Positions 1 to 11,262 of a DNA stretch of 64,000 bases are shown here, piece after piece; the first letter of the stretch is position 1; every line of letters begins with the position of its first letter. The stretch covers positions 744,001-808,000 of the forward strand of contig NC_085881.1 of the NCBI RefSeq assembly GCF_035222275.1, given 5' to 3'. This stretch comes from Podospora bellae-mahoneyi (Eukaryota; Ascomycota; Sordariomycetes; Sordariales; Podosporaceae). The position numbers and the translations under genes were made by a program. The notes beneath the pieces were generated by a model. The model saw only the letters and a program-made list of their open reading frames with translations, did no database searches and was not told the origin of the DNA.

Positions 1-2059
1 AGCGTTGGCGCTGGCGAGCGCTCGCCCTCAAGCGAGCAGATGCGTCTGTCTGGTGGTTTGAGTGGAAGAGGGCAGCTTGCTGCCAGCACTGCCGGCCCCT
101 TTGGTGGTCGCGCGAGAGGTACGTTTATTTTTTTCCATTCATCTGTGTTGGTCGGTGTGTTTTGGAATTCATATAATTTTTCTTTTCTCTTTTTTCTTTT
201 GCTTTTCTTTTCTTTTCTTTTGCTTTTTTTTTTTCTTTTGCTTTATGCGTTGTCTCTGCTATGGTTGTTGCACCGGTTGAATTTGTCTTCACTGGTAGAA
301 ACACAAGCTCTAACATGCTTCCAGGCATTGACAACTGGCGCCAGCGAGCGCAGTCCCCGCCCCTGCCCAGGACCGGCAATGGTATATATCTATTCAACCT
401 CAATCATCTGAGCCAAGCTGATCAGTATATAGATACAACCTCTTCTCCTTCTCTGGGCGCGGTCCTTGCTCCCGCCAATGGCAACTTTGCTGCTGGCCCC
501 TCCCAGGGGTATAACCCTGGCTTCTCTTCGCCTGTTGCGCCGCGCTCTCCCACCTTGGCGTCTTTTTCTTCTGCCCCGACCCGCCCCGCCGTCCTGTCCC
601 CTGCTGCCCGGCAGCAGTTCACTCCTTTCCCCGGCCCATCCGCCGCCACCGGCATCTTTTCGCCTGGCACTCCGACGGTCTCTGCCGGTCTCAGTTTTGG
701 TGACCTTGCTGGTGGCTCCGGCTTCTCGCCCGTCGGCTTCTCTGGTGCTCCCAGCTTTGTCGACCCGTCTGGTTTCGCCTCTCTGTCGCTCTCTGACCCC
801 GCGGCCGCCCGCCAAGGCCAGCTCGCCCATCTGCGAATGAGGGGTGATGCTGGGACTGGCAATCTTTTCTCGCCCCCGAAATCCCAGCCCCAGGGGCTGT
901 ACGGAGTCCCTTCGTCTTCTGCCGGTGGTGGTGGCTCGGCCACGACCCCAACCACAACCGCTCCCCCGGCGATCCCGGCCCCGCGCCCCCAGAACTGGGA
1001 TCTGGCTCAGTACCAGAGCCAGTATCTGATCACCATCGGCCCTGATACCCAGGGATACTGTTTTGTCCGCCCTGACGGCAGCCGGACCCGACTGGTGCCC
1101 GTTGACATGCTCCCATTCTCGCTCGTTGGGCTTCCGCCTTCGGAGAACGACAATGACAAGCTCATTGAGTTGGTGATTCCCACCGGTATGGATCGACTCT
1201 GCAAGAATAGCAATATTGAGCGGGCGGTTGTTCAGGTACGTTCCATTCTAGTGTTTATTTACTTGCCCCTTTTCTTGTTGGGTGGGTGACGGGTGATGGT
1301 CTGTGCACTCAGCCCTCAACCCCTAGCCCGTCACTGCTCTCTTTCTCCTGCCTGATGCTGACTTTGTGAACAGTCCGCCCCTAATCGCCATCAAGACCCC
1401 ATCCAGGTAAGTGCTTTTCCTCTCTTTTTCCTCATAATCACCTGGAGAGCTCTCCCGCCCATCCAGCCCAATCCAACTGAGACTCGTATCAGAACCGTAT
1501 TGACCATATCCTGCTCGCGTCTGATCCTCAGGCTTCTTCTGCTGCCGCCACTACCGTTTCCGGTCCGACTTCCCCTTCTGCCGCACAGCCTAGAAAGATC
1601 AAGGTCTATTGCGACAAGTGGGTTCACGAGGGCACCTGCGCGTTCACCCAACAAGGATGCAAGTACAAGCACGAGATGCCTATGGACAAGGCCACACAGC
1701 ACAGTTTGGGGCTGTTTCATGGTTTGCCTACCTGGTGGAAGAAGAGGCAGGCAGAGCTGTCTCGCGAGAGCGAGCGGGGTCCTCTGGAGCGCGGTGGGGG
1801 TGTTTCCGTTGGTGGAAGGTTTGCTACGGGCGGTTCTGGTGGCGTCACCGGCACTGGCGCTGGCGCCGGTGCTGGCGCCGGTGCTGGTGCCGAAGGTGGT
1901 CACAGACGATATGGTTCGAGCTGGTCGCGCTGGGACAGTGGGAGTGGTGGAAGCGGTGTGGGGAGCGCATCTGGTATGCGCCGCGGTTCTTCTTCTACTG
2001 GTAGTGAGTCTGGTTTCCATTCTTCCAACTGGAGAGAGCGTCACCCGGCCCCGGGGTAA
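1..2059 (+). CDS. CCCH-type zinc-finger protein, 5'-partial
   Basis: The reading frame is open to the window edge, so the true start lies upstream. Inferred exons are 1-118, 325-1235, 1374-1406 and 1493-2059 (542 residues visible, ends TAA). The first intron has a GTACGT donor and a CTAAC branch 13 nt before its CAG. The N-terminal two thirds is Ser/Pro/Gly-rich and disordered-looking. A conserved-looking segment around 990-1235 precedes the introns, and one finger with spacing C-x8-C-x6-C-x3-H lies at about residues 394-415 (YCDKWVHEGTC then CKYKH), followed by a GLFHGLPTWWKK stretch. Such single-finger CCCH proteins usually bind RNA; that role is inferred from the family. The C-terminus is Gly/Ser/Arg-rich with a GA repeat at 1853-1895. 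A further 51-nt in-frame intron at 382-432 is possible. The third exon is only 33 nt. Confidence 0.8.
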
Positions 2060-5000
2060 TGAGCAGATGGTGTAGTTTCTTTTGGTTGCTCCCCCAATCT
2101 GAAGGTGGTGCGGTTGGCGTTTTTGTTTGCTTATATAAAGAGGAATACCCCGCGGTACAGTATATACCCCAAGCGGTTTGAGAGCGTTGAAGGGGTATGG
2201 ACGACTGGGCGGGATGTGATTTGGTGTCTGCGAGTGCAGTTGTAGTTGTGTACTGACCGAGTGAATAATGTGGTTTTTGGGATGTTTGTGTCGCTGGTGA
2301 AGTTTCATCAGTGTGTGGAGATTGTGGAGGGGGTACAACCGCACGACAACCCGAAAATACGACTTCGTCAACGGCCTTTACGACCAAGTAATCCTCCAAC
2401 TGCTTGTCACGATTTTGCGCCCTGCATCGACTACCGTCTCTGTGATCCTTCTTTTACATCTCAATTTGCTTGACTGTTATTATGGACATCATACCCTCGC
2501 AACACCAAGAGTCCACCGTATTCGACATTCATGGAGACATTCGACTGCCGGATGTCATCTAATCTCATCAAGACCGCGAGAAATATTCGCCAGCCTGATG
2601 TTTCCATCGTTAGTTACCAAGTCGACTTTTACTTTCCAGCGGAAAGCATGGTCAAACCTGCTTGGAAAGAGCAACTTTGTGGAAGATCGCAGTTCGCCAG
2701 ACTTTTTGTCAATGGAATGAGAAGTCTTTGTCACAGCCCTTTACATAAATCAAAATTTCTGTTCCCTTCTTTTCTGGGGTATTGTTAGGGACGGGATTAT
2801 CGGAGAGGCAACACAAAGTTTATTGCTGGAGATTACTTTCTCTCGTCACCTCGACACTATCTAAGCTTCGACCGTCTCAGTCTAGACCGTCTCAGTCTAG
2901 ACGAGCTTTTTGTTAGTTGTTGGACATCTCGACGACCACATTCTCCCATCGCTATAACAACACTATCAAGATCACGACGAAGATGAACACGTTCTGGGGT
3001 GGGCTAGTCGTGGTCCTGGCTGTCCGATCCCCGAGAGGCATGTTCCAGTTCAACTATGGCATGTGTTTGTCACGGATAGCTGAGGTGGTTTATTTGTCTG
3101 TTATTATTGCGTCTAAGGTGACGGTGGGCTTAGTTGCCTCGGTTTAATCCGCCCAAGTGAGCGGTTTGATAGATTTGTGGCGTTTATTTCTTTTTTTAAG
3201 AGTACGAGTGTACTATTTATCACAACGCGCACACCTCGGTCACTTTTAAGACCCAAAGCTAACTTGGCTATAGACCACCGGCCTCCCAACTTTGGTCCTG
3301 TCGGCTCAGAGAGACGCCCTGGGCCTATCCGCCACGGCGAGGTCAATGATGAGGATTCGGAGAGGAACTCGGTTGTGAGTGAGGGGAGGAGTGTTAGGGG
3401 TATGATGATTATTAGTCCTGGTAGGGCTTGATGGATATGAGAACAAGAAATTGGGCGATGATTTGATGACGATAAAATGGGTTTGGAATTGCATGGAAAC
3501 AAGGATCAGTATGGAATATGGTTCGGAAAACATGGGTTATGGATGATGGATTACGGGGAAATGTTTTCTGGGTTTTTGTTGTCGTTTTCTCTTTGCTTAT
3601 ATTTTCTATCTTGCAAGCATTAAATGGCTTTGTGCTCACGCATGGGAATAGTTTGGGAGATATGTATGTCGGGGTAGTTGACATAGAGTTTGAGTTCTCT
3701 GATTTTGAGAGGTTTTGGTCATTGGGGTGAGGTGTGTTGTGGTGTGGTGTGGTGTGGTGGGGTGAGGTGAAGGTGACTCTGGAATGTGTGGTAAAGGTGA
3801 CTTTGAGATGTGTGGAGTTTTGAAGGTATGTCGTGGATAAGGTATTCAACAGGATCCGTGCTGTTTTGGCTGCCCGCTTTACAGCGACATGAGAAAGAAC
3901 AGCCCAAAGTTGGATTAACTCACCCTTTGTTGACTTGGACACATCCACTTTGGGAGACAAGAAGCACCCATACATCTTATAATTCGAGTCTTCGACGTCC
4001 TGTATCCATTTACTGATAACCACCGTATTCCCGCAGCTCTTTCCATGACATATAGTATCTATCAACAGATAGCCAGAGTAAATGAGTCGCAAAAACTGTG
4101 ACGTGTTCTGTCCTACATGAAGACAGTCTCTACTATCGAACCTAAAAACCACCAAGTCAAACGCCCCTTCCCCCCCTCCCAACCAAGTATCATCTCCTAC
4201 ACCCACCCCGCATCCGGGCTCACTCTTATTGTACGATCCCACCTTTGGCCGCATAAGCCCCCCTCTGCCCTTCTGCACAGCTAGGATGTCGTGATAACAT
4301 CAGTTATCAATATCTTTTCTCCCTCGCTCGCCTCGACGCACTTCCTTGTTTCGAGATCCCAACATAATCTCAACGGACGGAGACTTGATGAGAGTTGAAC
4401 CGGCTGGCTCCCCGCACTCCTCGAGGTACTGTAAACCCCTTCCTCTGTTGCGCTGCTGTCCCGCTATCAACAGCCGAGGAGAAAGAGGGGAGCATCGCTT
4501 GCTCTCGCTCCTCGAGCGTACTGTACACTCTCTTTTCTTCTTCCTCCTCTTATGTTCCCTCCAGCTACCGCGTCGTGACCCAGCTACCGCTCGCGGGCGC
4601 TGCTGCTTTCCACCATAAGAGGAGGAGGGCGGGAGGCGAGCTTCGACGTGGTGGACAAGGGGGAAGGGAGGGGAGAATCAAGGAGGAGGGTCGAGCGGGG
4701 GGCTGTTGGGGACAGGTCGGTCATCGTGGTGAATGATAGCCATGGTTTGGCGGTGGGCAAGTGTCGGAAAACTTGTAGCGGTTGTAGTTGTAGTCGATGG
4801 CTGCCAGGGTTCCCTTGATGGCATACTAGGCCCTGGTGGGTGTTTATATCGAAAGGTTCTGTGGAACAGGCGGACGGCCCGACGGCTTCAGCAGTGTTTC
4901 GAGAGGGAGTGGAGTAGTTGTAGTTGTCATGAACGAGGGACGGCACGGCTGGAATGGGTGATGGAGGGGTGGGTTGGTGCGAGTGCTGTGGTTGTGGTGT

Positions 5001-5360
5001 GTCTATGATGGTGGGTGGGTGGTTAAAATGGGTGGGAATAGTCGAGTGAGTGATTGACGGTGAGATGGGTGTTGAAGTGGAAGATGGGTACAAAAGTGGA
5101 AGTCGGGTGCAGAAATGAGAGCGAGGTGGCATGAGTCGAAGATCACGAAGTGCTCAACGACCAAGCATCAGCAACTAAAGTCCACAACACGACCAACACC
5201 ACAAATAAACAAGGACAGACCACTCAAGAGCCCGACAGTTCCCCTACAACACTGACCCACCCCCCAACACCCCCCAGACACAACTCATGACCAACCCAAC
5301 CCCCCCCTCCACCCCTTCATATAGAATGTCCGCATTCTTCCTCCCAACCGAAGTAAGTTG
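2060..5360. other. Intergenic stretch, no supported gene
   Basis: No reading frame here has convincing coding character. The longest is a minus-strand frame at about 3412-4280 without a good ATG and containing a His/Thr-Pro low-complexity run. A 182-codon Ser/Pro-rich minus ORF (4584-5132) is probably chance. A GTGTG-type simple repeat lies at 3727-3770 and a 15-bp direct duplication at about 2874-2905. Confidence 0.5.
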
Positions 5361-5520
5361 ACCCTCGGCGTGGTCAAGTGGTCAGCTTGTGGTAGGTTAG
5401 GATAGTTTCTCACACCCAGGGCGTGGTCTTGGGGCACAGTGAGTTCGATCCAAACTCAGGCAAAAAACCCGTGGGGTTTTTGCCGGACGAGGTAAATTGT
5501 CCCCAGCGTGGTTGGGGTTC
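5361..5520 (+). repeat. tRNA-like structured element (possible tRNA-derived SINE or relic)
   Basis: An A-box-like sequence (TGGTCAAGTGGTC, from about 5371) and a B-box-like sequence (AGTTCGATCC, from about 5442) sit in the order and orientation of a Pol III promoter, but spacing is long and arms do not pair into a functional tRNA. Immediately downstream is a perfect 8-bp hairpin (5463-5481, AAAAACCC/GGGTTTTT around GTG) and a second 5-bp hairpin (5501-5517). tRNA-derived SINEs have such a tRNA head plus unrelated body. No second copy was recognised in the window, so a lone tRNA relic is equally possible. Confidence 0.35.
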
Positions 5521-5786
5521 AAAGCAGTTGGTCGTCTCTTTTTTTGTCATCTTATTCATTCTACCTGATTCACTTATCCTTAAAAAAGTGCAAGAGAAGC
5601 CACTAAATCGTGTGCTTTGTTCGGTAACTGATGTGTTGCTATGGTGGTGGGAGAGCAACTTTGCCTGCTGCTTGAGGTTTTGACTGTCCATCTCAATTTT
5701 CACAGTTTGCACATAAATAAGACGGAGAGCAACAAGGAATTACATTGGGCATTTTTTGACCGAGGTTATCATGGCCAGTAACCTGT

Positions 5787-6230
5787 TCAAGAGCACTTTT
5801 TACCAAGGTGGTTGCTGCTCAAGGTCGTCCAGATAGAATTGGCGACTTTCTGCTTTATTATGACCGGGAACTTTACCAATCTCCTGCCATTCCTCATAGA
5901 ATCAGTTGATCAACATGCTATCTAATACTACACAGTGCTCATCATCTGATCAAGGAGCACTTTCGACTAGAGAGCTATCGCTTCAGGTGGTCGAATGGAT
6001 ATCGCGACTTCCTTCTTTTAGTTATTAGCACACATCAAACCCACTCCTGTTATTGATTATACACCTATCTAATCAATATACTGCCTGCAGCTGCAAGGTG
6101 TTGTTGGTCTGGTCAAGAGGCACATTCTTCCATGATGCTTGCTGCTTAAAGTTGTTGACATGCATACTACGACTTTCGACCTCATTCTTCACTAATCACA
6201 ATGTTTCCGTTCAAATTCACGATTAACAGC
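5787..6230. repeat. Diverged 163-bp tandem repeat, three units
   Basis: Units begin at 5787, 5950 and 6113, each with TCAAG-a/g-G/A-GCAC and, about 25-50 nt later, a block like GCT(C/T)AAGGT-GT followed by CGACTTT/CGACTTC. The start-to-start spacing is exactly 163 nt both times although the units have diverged heavily. The third unit runs into the 3' flank of the CSN3 gene. A fourth, poorer copy may precede the first at about 5624-5786. No coding sequence is seen in it. Confidence 0.45.
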
Positions 6231-6390
6231 ATAATTCCACTTGAAAATAGAGTCCATCATCTCTTGCTATTGCTATCCTCAAACCTTACCCATAACCAGC
6301 TGTCTTCTAAAGCAGCCTACACATACCCTCTCCAACGCCATTGCTCAAAAACTATGCTTCATCTCCCTTCAAAATCATTTCACCAGGCTT

Positions 6391-7969
6391 CTAGCCGGCC
6401 ACAATCCCCGTCATCAAATCCTCATCCTCCACCACATCCCCAAAACCCGTCACATCCACCGGCCCCCCACCCTGACTCTGCCCTTGCTGCTCATGCTTCT
6501 TCTGCTGCGCCAACCACTTCAGGTAATCCTTGTTACTTGCCAACCTCTCATTCGTAGCCTTGACCACTGGCCCCAGCGCCTTGATCCTCTGCGCAGTCGC
6601 CACCATCCTCCTCGTGAACTCTTCCTCGCTCAAGTCGTCCGCCGTAGAGCTAAACGCTAAATACGCCAGGCCATTCTCTGGGTGCACCACCTCCCCTTGC
6701 AGGAGGCCCTCGTCAATCATTCCCTGGACCAACGCCTCGATCTCCTGCACCGATCCCAAGGGCGCAGCCGTCTCGGCGGATTGTGTTTGAGTCCGTATTT
6801 GCTCGAGAGAGATTCTGGAGTAGACATGTCTCAAATTCAAAATCTGCCACTTCTGATAGTGCTCAATCACCAGCTTCAGAAGAGAAACATTCTTCTCCTC
6901 GTCCCAGAAACCCTGAGACAGCCCTTCGTATTCTGTCTTGAAAGATTCCGCTGTTCGCTTCTCAAATGCCTGCGCCAACGAGTAGTATGGTTTGCCCGTA
7001 ACCTCGTAGACTTTTCGTGGCCCGTTTGGCGTGGTAGGTGGGAGAACAGGTGCCTTCCCGTTGAGCAAGAGTCCAACCAAAACCCACTTGCTATAAGCTT
7101 CCACTTGAATTTTGCTTGCGTTGGTGTTGTCTCTGGAAGGATAGGTAATCACCCGCTCAAAGGCATCGAAAGCTTGCTGCCAGGATCGTCTCTGAATAAA
7201 ACAAAGCCCGCGCAGGAGGTCATGCTCGAGGATGTCTTTGTTCTCCAAGGATTTGGTGAAGTCGTTTTCGACAGTAATAAAATCCGAGGGAGGAAGATCG
7301 GGATCGCTAAGATTTCGAGTGCTTGTCGAGCCCTTCATGCCAGGGTAGAACACGATGCTCTTCTCGATGATGGGCAACACAGGCTCGATGTTGTTGGTCA
7401 TGTAGGCAAATCGGACGAGGTAGGTATGGTGGCTAGTGAGAACCGACCCGGTGGGATCGAGGCGGAGAAGCGCTGTGGTGATGAGCTCGACCGCAATGGA
7501 AGCCTAAGACCGTCATAATCAGCAGGCGACAGCTACAGAATCAGCAGCAAGAACCTACAGGAAACAAATCCTGCAGCCGTGGCTGTGTTAACAGCTTTGT
7601 GAACGCATGCCCAGCATATCGAATCTGGCCGGCGTCGAATGATGTGAGGAAGGTGGTGAGCTTTAGCAACAGGTCGTCGAGAAGGTAGCCATTCGACGAT
7701 TTCAAGGTCTGCAGCACATAGAGGTAGGATAGAGAATGGGTAGCTGGATCGAGTCGCTAATTTCATGTTAGCAACATCAGATCTATTGCCCAGATCTGCA
7801 AAAACAGGCATACCTCAATAAGCTGGGGAGCTTCCGAAGCCCACTTGGAGTCGGCCGACAACCTCGTCAATGTCTTCGTGTGTGCTTGCGCCGCCTTGTG
7901 GTATTCCTCATTATCCCCAAGCTGCGCCGCCGACGGGAAAGCCACAAGCGTCGCGAGTGTCGATTCCAT
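6391..7969 (-). CDS. csn3: COP9 signalosome subunit 3 (CSN3)
   Basis: Three exons on the minus strand (7969-7814, 7756-7559, 7503-6391) give 488 aa. The start is the ATG at 7969 (MESTLATL), and both introns are 52-57 nt with GTATGC and GTAGGT donors and TAG acceptors; both splice between codons. The protein is alpha-helical, with a TPR-like region (LLRGLCFIQRRSWQQAFDAF) and a C-terminal PCI-like segment (LRHVYSRISLEQI...VQGMIDEGLLQGEVVHP), the arrangement of CSN3 orthologues. The COP9 signalosome is a nuclear and cytoplasmic complex that removes NEDD8 from cullins and so controls SCF ubiquitin ligases; subunit 3 is a scaffold. Length fits the family. It lies tail-to-head with the replication protein A gene upstream, about 590 bp away. 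Confidence 0.85.
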
Positions 7970-8561
7970 CGGATTAATATGTAGCACTTTCTGAATGGGA
8001 CAGTCGGTCGGCCGTGGTGCTGGTGGGATGGACGCTTTCGATTGGGACGGCGATGGACGAACGACCCCTCCTAGCTGTGGTCTCCCCAATCTCGCTCTTG
8101 TATGGGTGTCTCGATTGGCGTCAAAGGCCAGCAAACTGCGGCCAAGTTGTAGCTGAAAGGAAGGTCGTGTTAAAACAGCTCGATATCGGCGCGGGTTGTT
8201 GTCAGTGGTTCAGCGCTCCAGATTCCAGACGTCAAGGTAGGGTTGGGTTAAGCTCCCCGCCATTAAACATTGACGTGGGGAAGGTGCCTAGCTCAGCTCC
8301 ACCACCGGCAAGGCTGCAGGGGTATGACACAGTGCGCTCTTCGTCATTCTAGGCAACTCTGCACTGTGAGTAACCATTGTGGTGCTCCCGGGTCCAGTCG
8401 AAAAAAGATGCAAAGCATGGAGCTATGAAATCGGGATGGTATTTGCAATTGCACCAATACATGGTCACTCTACAGAATAGGCCAACATGAACAACAGGCA
8501 AATCCCTCTCTAATACATATTAACCTCCCTGTCGCCTCACTTCAACGTCCACTGAACAACA
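7970..8561. other. Intergenic: CSN3 leader and replication protein A 3' flank
   Basis: No gene is seen. The frame of CSN3 stays open a further 55 codons upstream of its ATG without another ATG, and this is taken as 5' untranslated region. Confidence 0.5.
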
Positions 8562-10624
8562 CTACACACCCAGCTGCCTGATCATCTCTGCCAACCGGTT
8601 GCCTTCCATCTTGTAATCCAGTGGCGTCGCCTCCATAAGCTGATAGCGCACCCTAGAGCCACAGTTAGCACATGCAAAAGCAACTTCAGATCATGCGGAG
8701 CAGACCTACCGTTGCTGTTCACCATACGTATCCATCTTGGCCCGAGCCCGGAACGTCATCTTCCTGCAGTTTGCACTATCAAACGCAGTGCTAAATCGAA
8801 CCTCCGCCTCCTTCCTGGCCTCATCTGAAGCATCACCAGACTCCTTGATCTGCTTCCACTCCATGAGCTCATCTGCCGACGCGCCAAGCAACTTCCTGCC
8901 CTGCTCATCGAAGCAGCTCAGCCAGATCTGGCCAGTATGGTCGCTGCAGTTGAAGTTCAAGATGTACCGATACTCCGGCCTGTCGTGCGTAACATCGCAT
9001 TTCTCGCAGCGCCAGGTGCCGTCACCCATGTCGGTGACCTTCTTGTTGCAACCCTCACTGCGGCACGCCGGGTAGCAGAAGTTGTCCTGCTTGACGTGAA
9101 CAATGGTGGCCTGAACGGAAAAGTATTCGGGCTTGTCAAAGCCAACATCCTTCTCCTTCACCTGCTGGATCATCAGGATCTCGTTGGTGCGACCCGAGGC
9201 AGCACCGACTGACGACATGTTACTATGCGTCGCGAAGTCGCTGTGCCTGCCGGTAGAGTCATACCAGCCCTTGAGAGCATGGGCCTCTGGAATATCAGGG
9301 TCAATGGCCATGGTGCCAGATGACAAAAGAGACAAACTCCTGCCGTTGAAGTCACTGACACGGGTGCCCTTGAACGCAATGACTTCCTCCGGCTTGCCCT
9401 GGAACTCGGTAGCTGTCTTGCCCCATACGGTAACACGCACCGAGTAGCCAGTTTGGTCCACCAGCTCCAACTCACGCTTGTCGTATGGTTTCTGAGTGCT
9501 CTTGGATGTGATCGATGAAACCTCATGCACCGTCTTGAGCACACCGAGAACATCAACCGTGGCGTCCTTCTCAACGCTTTGGAGCTCTTGGATGTTGCAG
9601 AAGTTGAACCGAACTTGTGGTACTGAGCTCTGATCTTCAGCCTTCTCGACAACTGTATCCCGCTCAAACGTGAGCTCGTAGTCGTTAGGAAGGTTGCTGA
9701 ACTGCTTCTTCGCAAGCTGGACTCTGCAGGGTGCAGAAATATAGTACACCTGGCCCTCCTGAAGAACATCGTAGAATTGGTCGACCTGATCGTTGAACAT
9801 GGTGGCCTTGATCTCGCTGCTCTCGTCCAACAAGTTGACGCTAAAAAGCTTTCCTTCGCCGTTGTTTTTGTGCCATGTCTTGATGTCCGACTTGTGGGTG
9901 AGTCTCGCCTTGATCGTCCACTTGTGAGCATAGGGGGATAGTGCCTCGATGGGATAGATGGTACTGCTGACACCTCCGCTGGTGCGAGTGTTGTTGTTGT
10001 GGTTGTTGTTGTTGGGGCGTGACGCCAGTTGTCTCTGGACCTGGGACTTGGACTCTTGGGTCGGCTCGCCCTTGGGGGCACCATAAAAGGCGGGCGCAGC
10101 AGGAGCAGCAGCAGGTTGAGCTTCTTCAAGCTTCGCTCCTCCTTCCAAGCCAACAGGGTTTCCAATCTTGTCCGGCGCACCAAGTGACTCGATGGCCTCG
10201 AGCTCTAATACAATAAGAACGCTGTTCAGAAGTTAGCAAAGGCTAAAGGGTATGACCATGGGAAACAGCGGTGACGCACTTCTTGCCCTTGAGGGCCTGG
10301 GCTTGGTATGACTTCATGCGCACGATTCCTCCACGCTTGAGCTTCCCCTCGTGAACGACATGGTTGGCCTGGGTGGCCAGCATGCACTGCACATAGTTAC
10401 GGACATCGCTGAGGACGATGCGGTATCGTTCTGGCGCACCGCCGCCTTTTGAGTCGAGGGTCTTGATCTGGAGGCACTGCAGAACCGGAACGGGATACTG
10501 CGCACGGGCGCGCTCAGGATCGGAAAAGATGGCTCTGTTTGAGTTGGTTGGTCAGTATCAAAGCCTTGGACCTTGAATCAGGTACTTACTCTATAGCACC
10601 TTGTGTGATCGCTTGCTCCGCCAT
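8562..10624 (-). CDS. RFA1: Replication protein A 70-kDa subunit (RPA1/Rfa1)
   Basis: Four exons (10624-10590, 10534-10280, 10221-8710, 8652-8562) encode 630 aa; each junction restores the frame. The first exon is 35 nt (MAEQAITQGAIE). The N-terminal OB domain (about residues 1-115), an acidic/Gln/Asn linker, tandem OB folds DBD-A and DBD-B starting near IEALSPYAHKWTIKAR, and the C-terminal DBD-C with a zinc ribbon C-x4-C-x13-C-x2-C-like arrangement (CYPACRSEGCNKKV ... WRCEKC, about residues 478-510) are all visible in the family order. RPA coats single-stranded DNA in replication, repair and checkpoint signalling in the nucleus. The last exon encodes the C-terminal helix that mediates trimer assembly. 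An MCB-like cluster lies 130-170 bp upstream of the ATG, which suggests G1/S control. Confidence 0.95.
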
Positions 10625-11262
10625 CTTGTGTTGCTCTTGTTCGTTATCGTGTGGTTTTGGCCCGGTCAAATTAGGCGTTGAAGGGGTATCTGCCGGTTTG
10701 GAAAACAACAAGTCTGGGATGATGTCGTGGAGTTGGGAATAATTGCTGGAGGGGTCGCGTTGGGTGACCGCGTCTTGCCAGGCAGAACGCGTCGAGGGGC
10801 AAGAGTTTAATTGCTTGAAGTTTGCTGGTAGTGGGGCCGTGCGTTGGCGTTGGCACAGTGTTTATTTAGGCACCAGTTAGCTGCACTGTCCTGGAAGCTT
10901 CTCCTATCTTGACATCAGGTACTGATTTGAAGGTATCAAGCTGCAGCAACGTGACAGTATGGAGATATCACGTCGAATAATCAGATATGACTCCCGTCTC
11001 TTAATAGGATGATACCACTTCACAACTATCATCCCACCTGCCATACACTAAATTGTGTGGTTCTCAATGGGAAGTCACCATCCACCCAGCAGCTGCCACT
11101 GCAGCAAGCGGGGTCTCTTTGCGTGTGCCCAGCCAGATGTCGGTGAGGGTTGACCCGACGTTGATCAACAACATCAACATACATCTATCATCGTAAACAA
11201 CAAACAGATCATCTCATCGACCTACACCCATCTCCTTTTAGCCCTTATCAACCCTATCCAAA
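10625..11262. other. Divergent intergenic region (RFA1 - / amidohydrolase +)
   Basis: The region holds promoters for both flanking genes. On the amidohydrolase side a pyrimidine- and CAT/CAAC-rich leader (11160-11262) leads to CAAA-ATG. No other gene is seen. Confidence 0.5.
10756..10792. promoter_or_regulatory. Cluster of MCB-like CGCGT motifs upstream of RFA1
   Basis: Three CGCGT cores occur within 37 bp (10756-10760, 10769-10773, 10788-10792), the last being a full palindromic ACGCGT. ACGCGT is the MluI cell-cycle box recognised by MBF (Mbp1/Swi6-type) complexes, which drive DNA-replication genes at G1/S in yeasts. The position, 132-168 bp before the RFA1 ATG, fits a promoter site. Function in this species is inferred. 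Confidence 0.5.

Noticed and set aside
3412-4280. Long minus-strand open frame (about 288 codons)
   Set aside because: It opens at GTG, contains a His/Thr-Pro simple-sequence stretch translated from a GTGTG repeat, has unbiased codon use and no recognisable domain.
4584-5132. 182-codon Ser/Pro-rich minus ORF with an ATG
   Set aside because: Composition mirrors local purine/pyrimidine skew; no splice structure, domain or promoter-like context. Kept only as a note.
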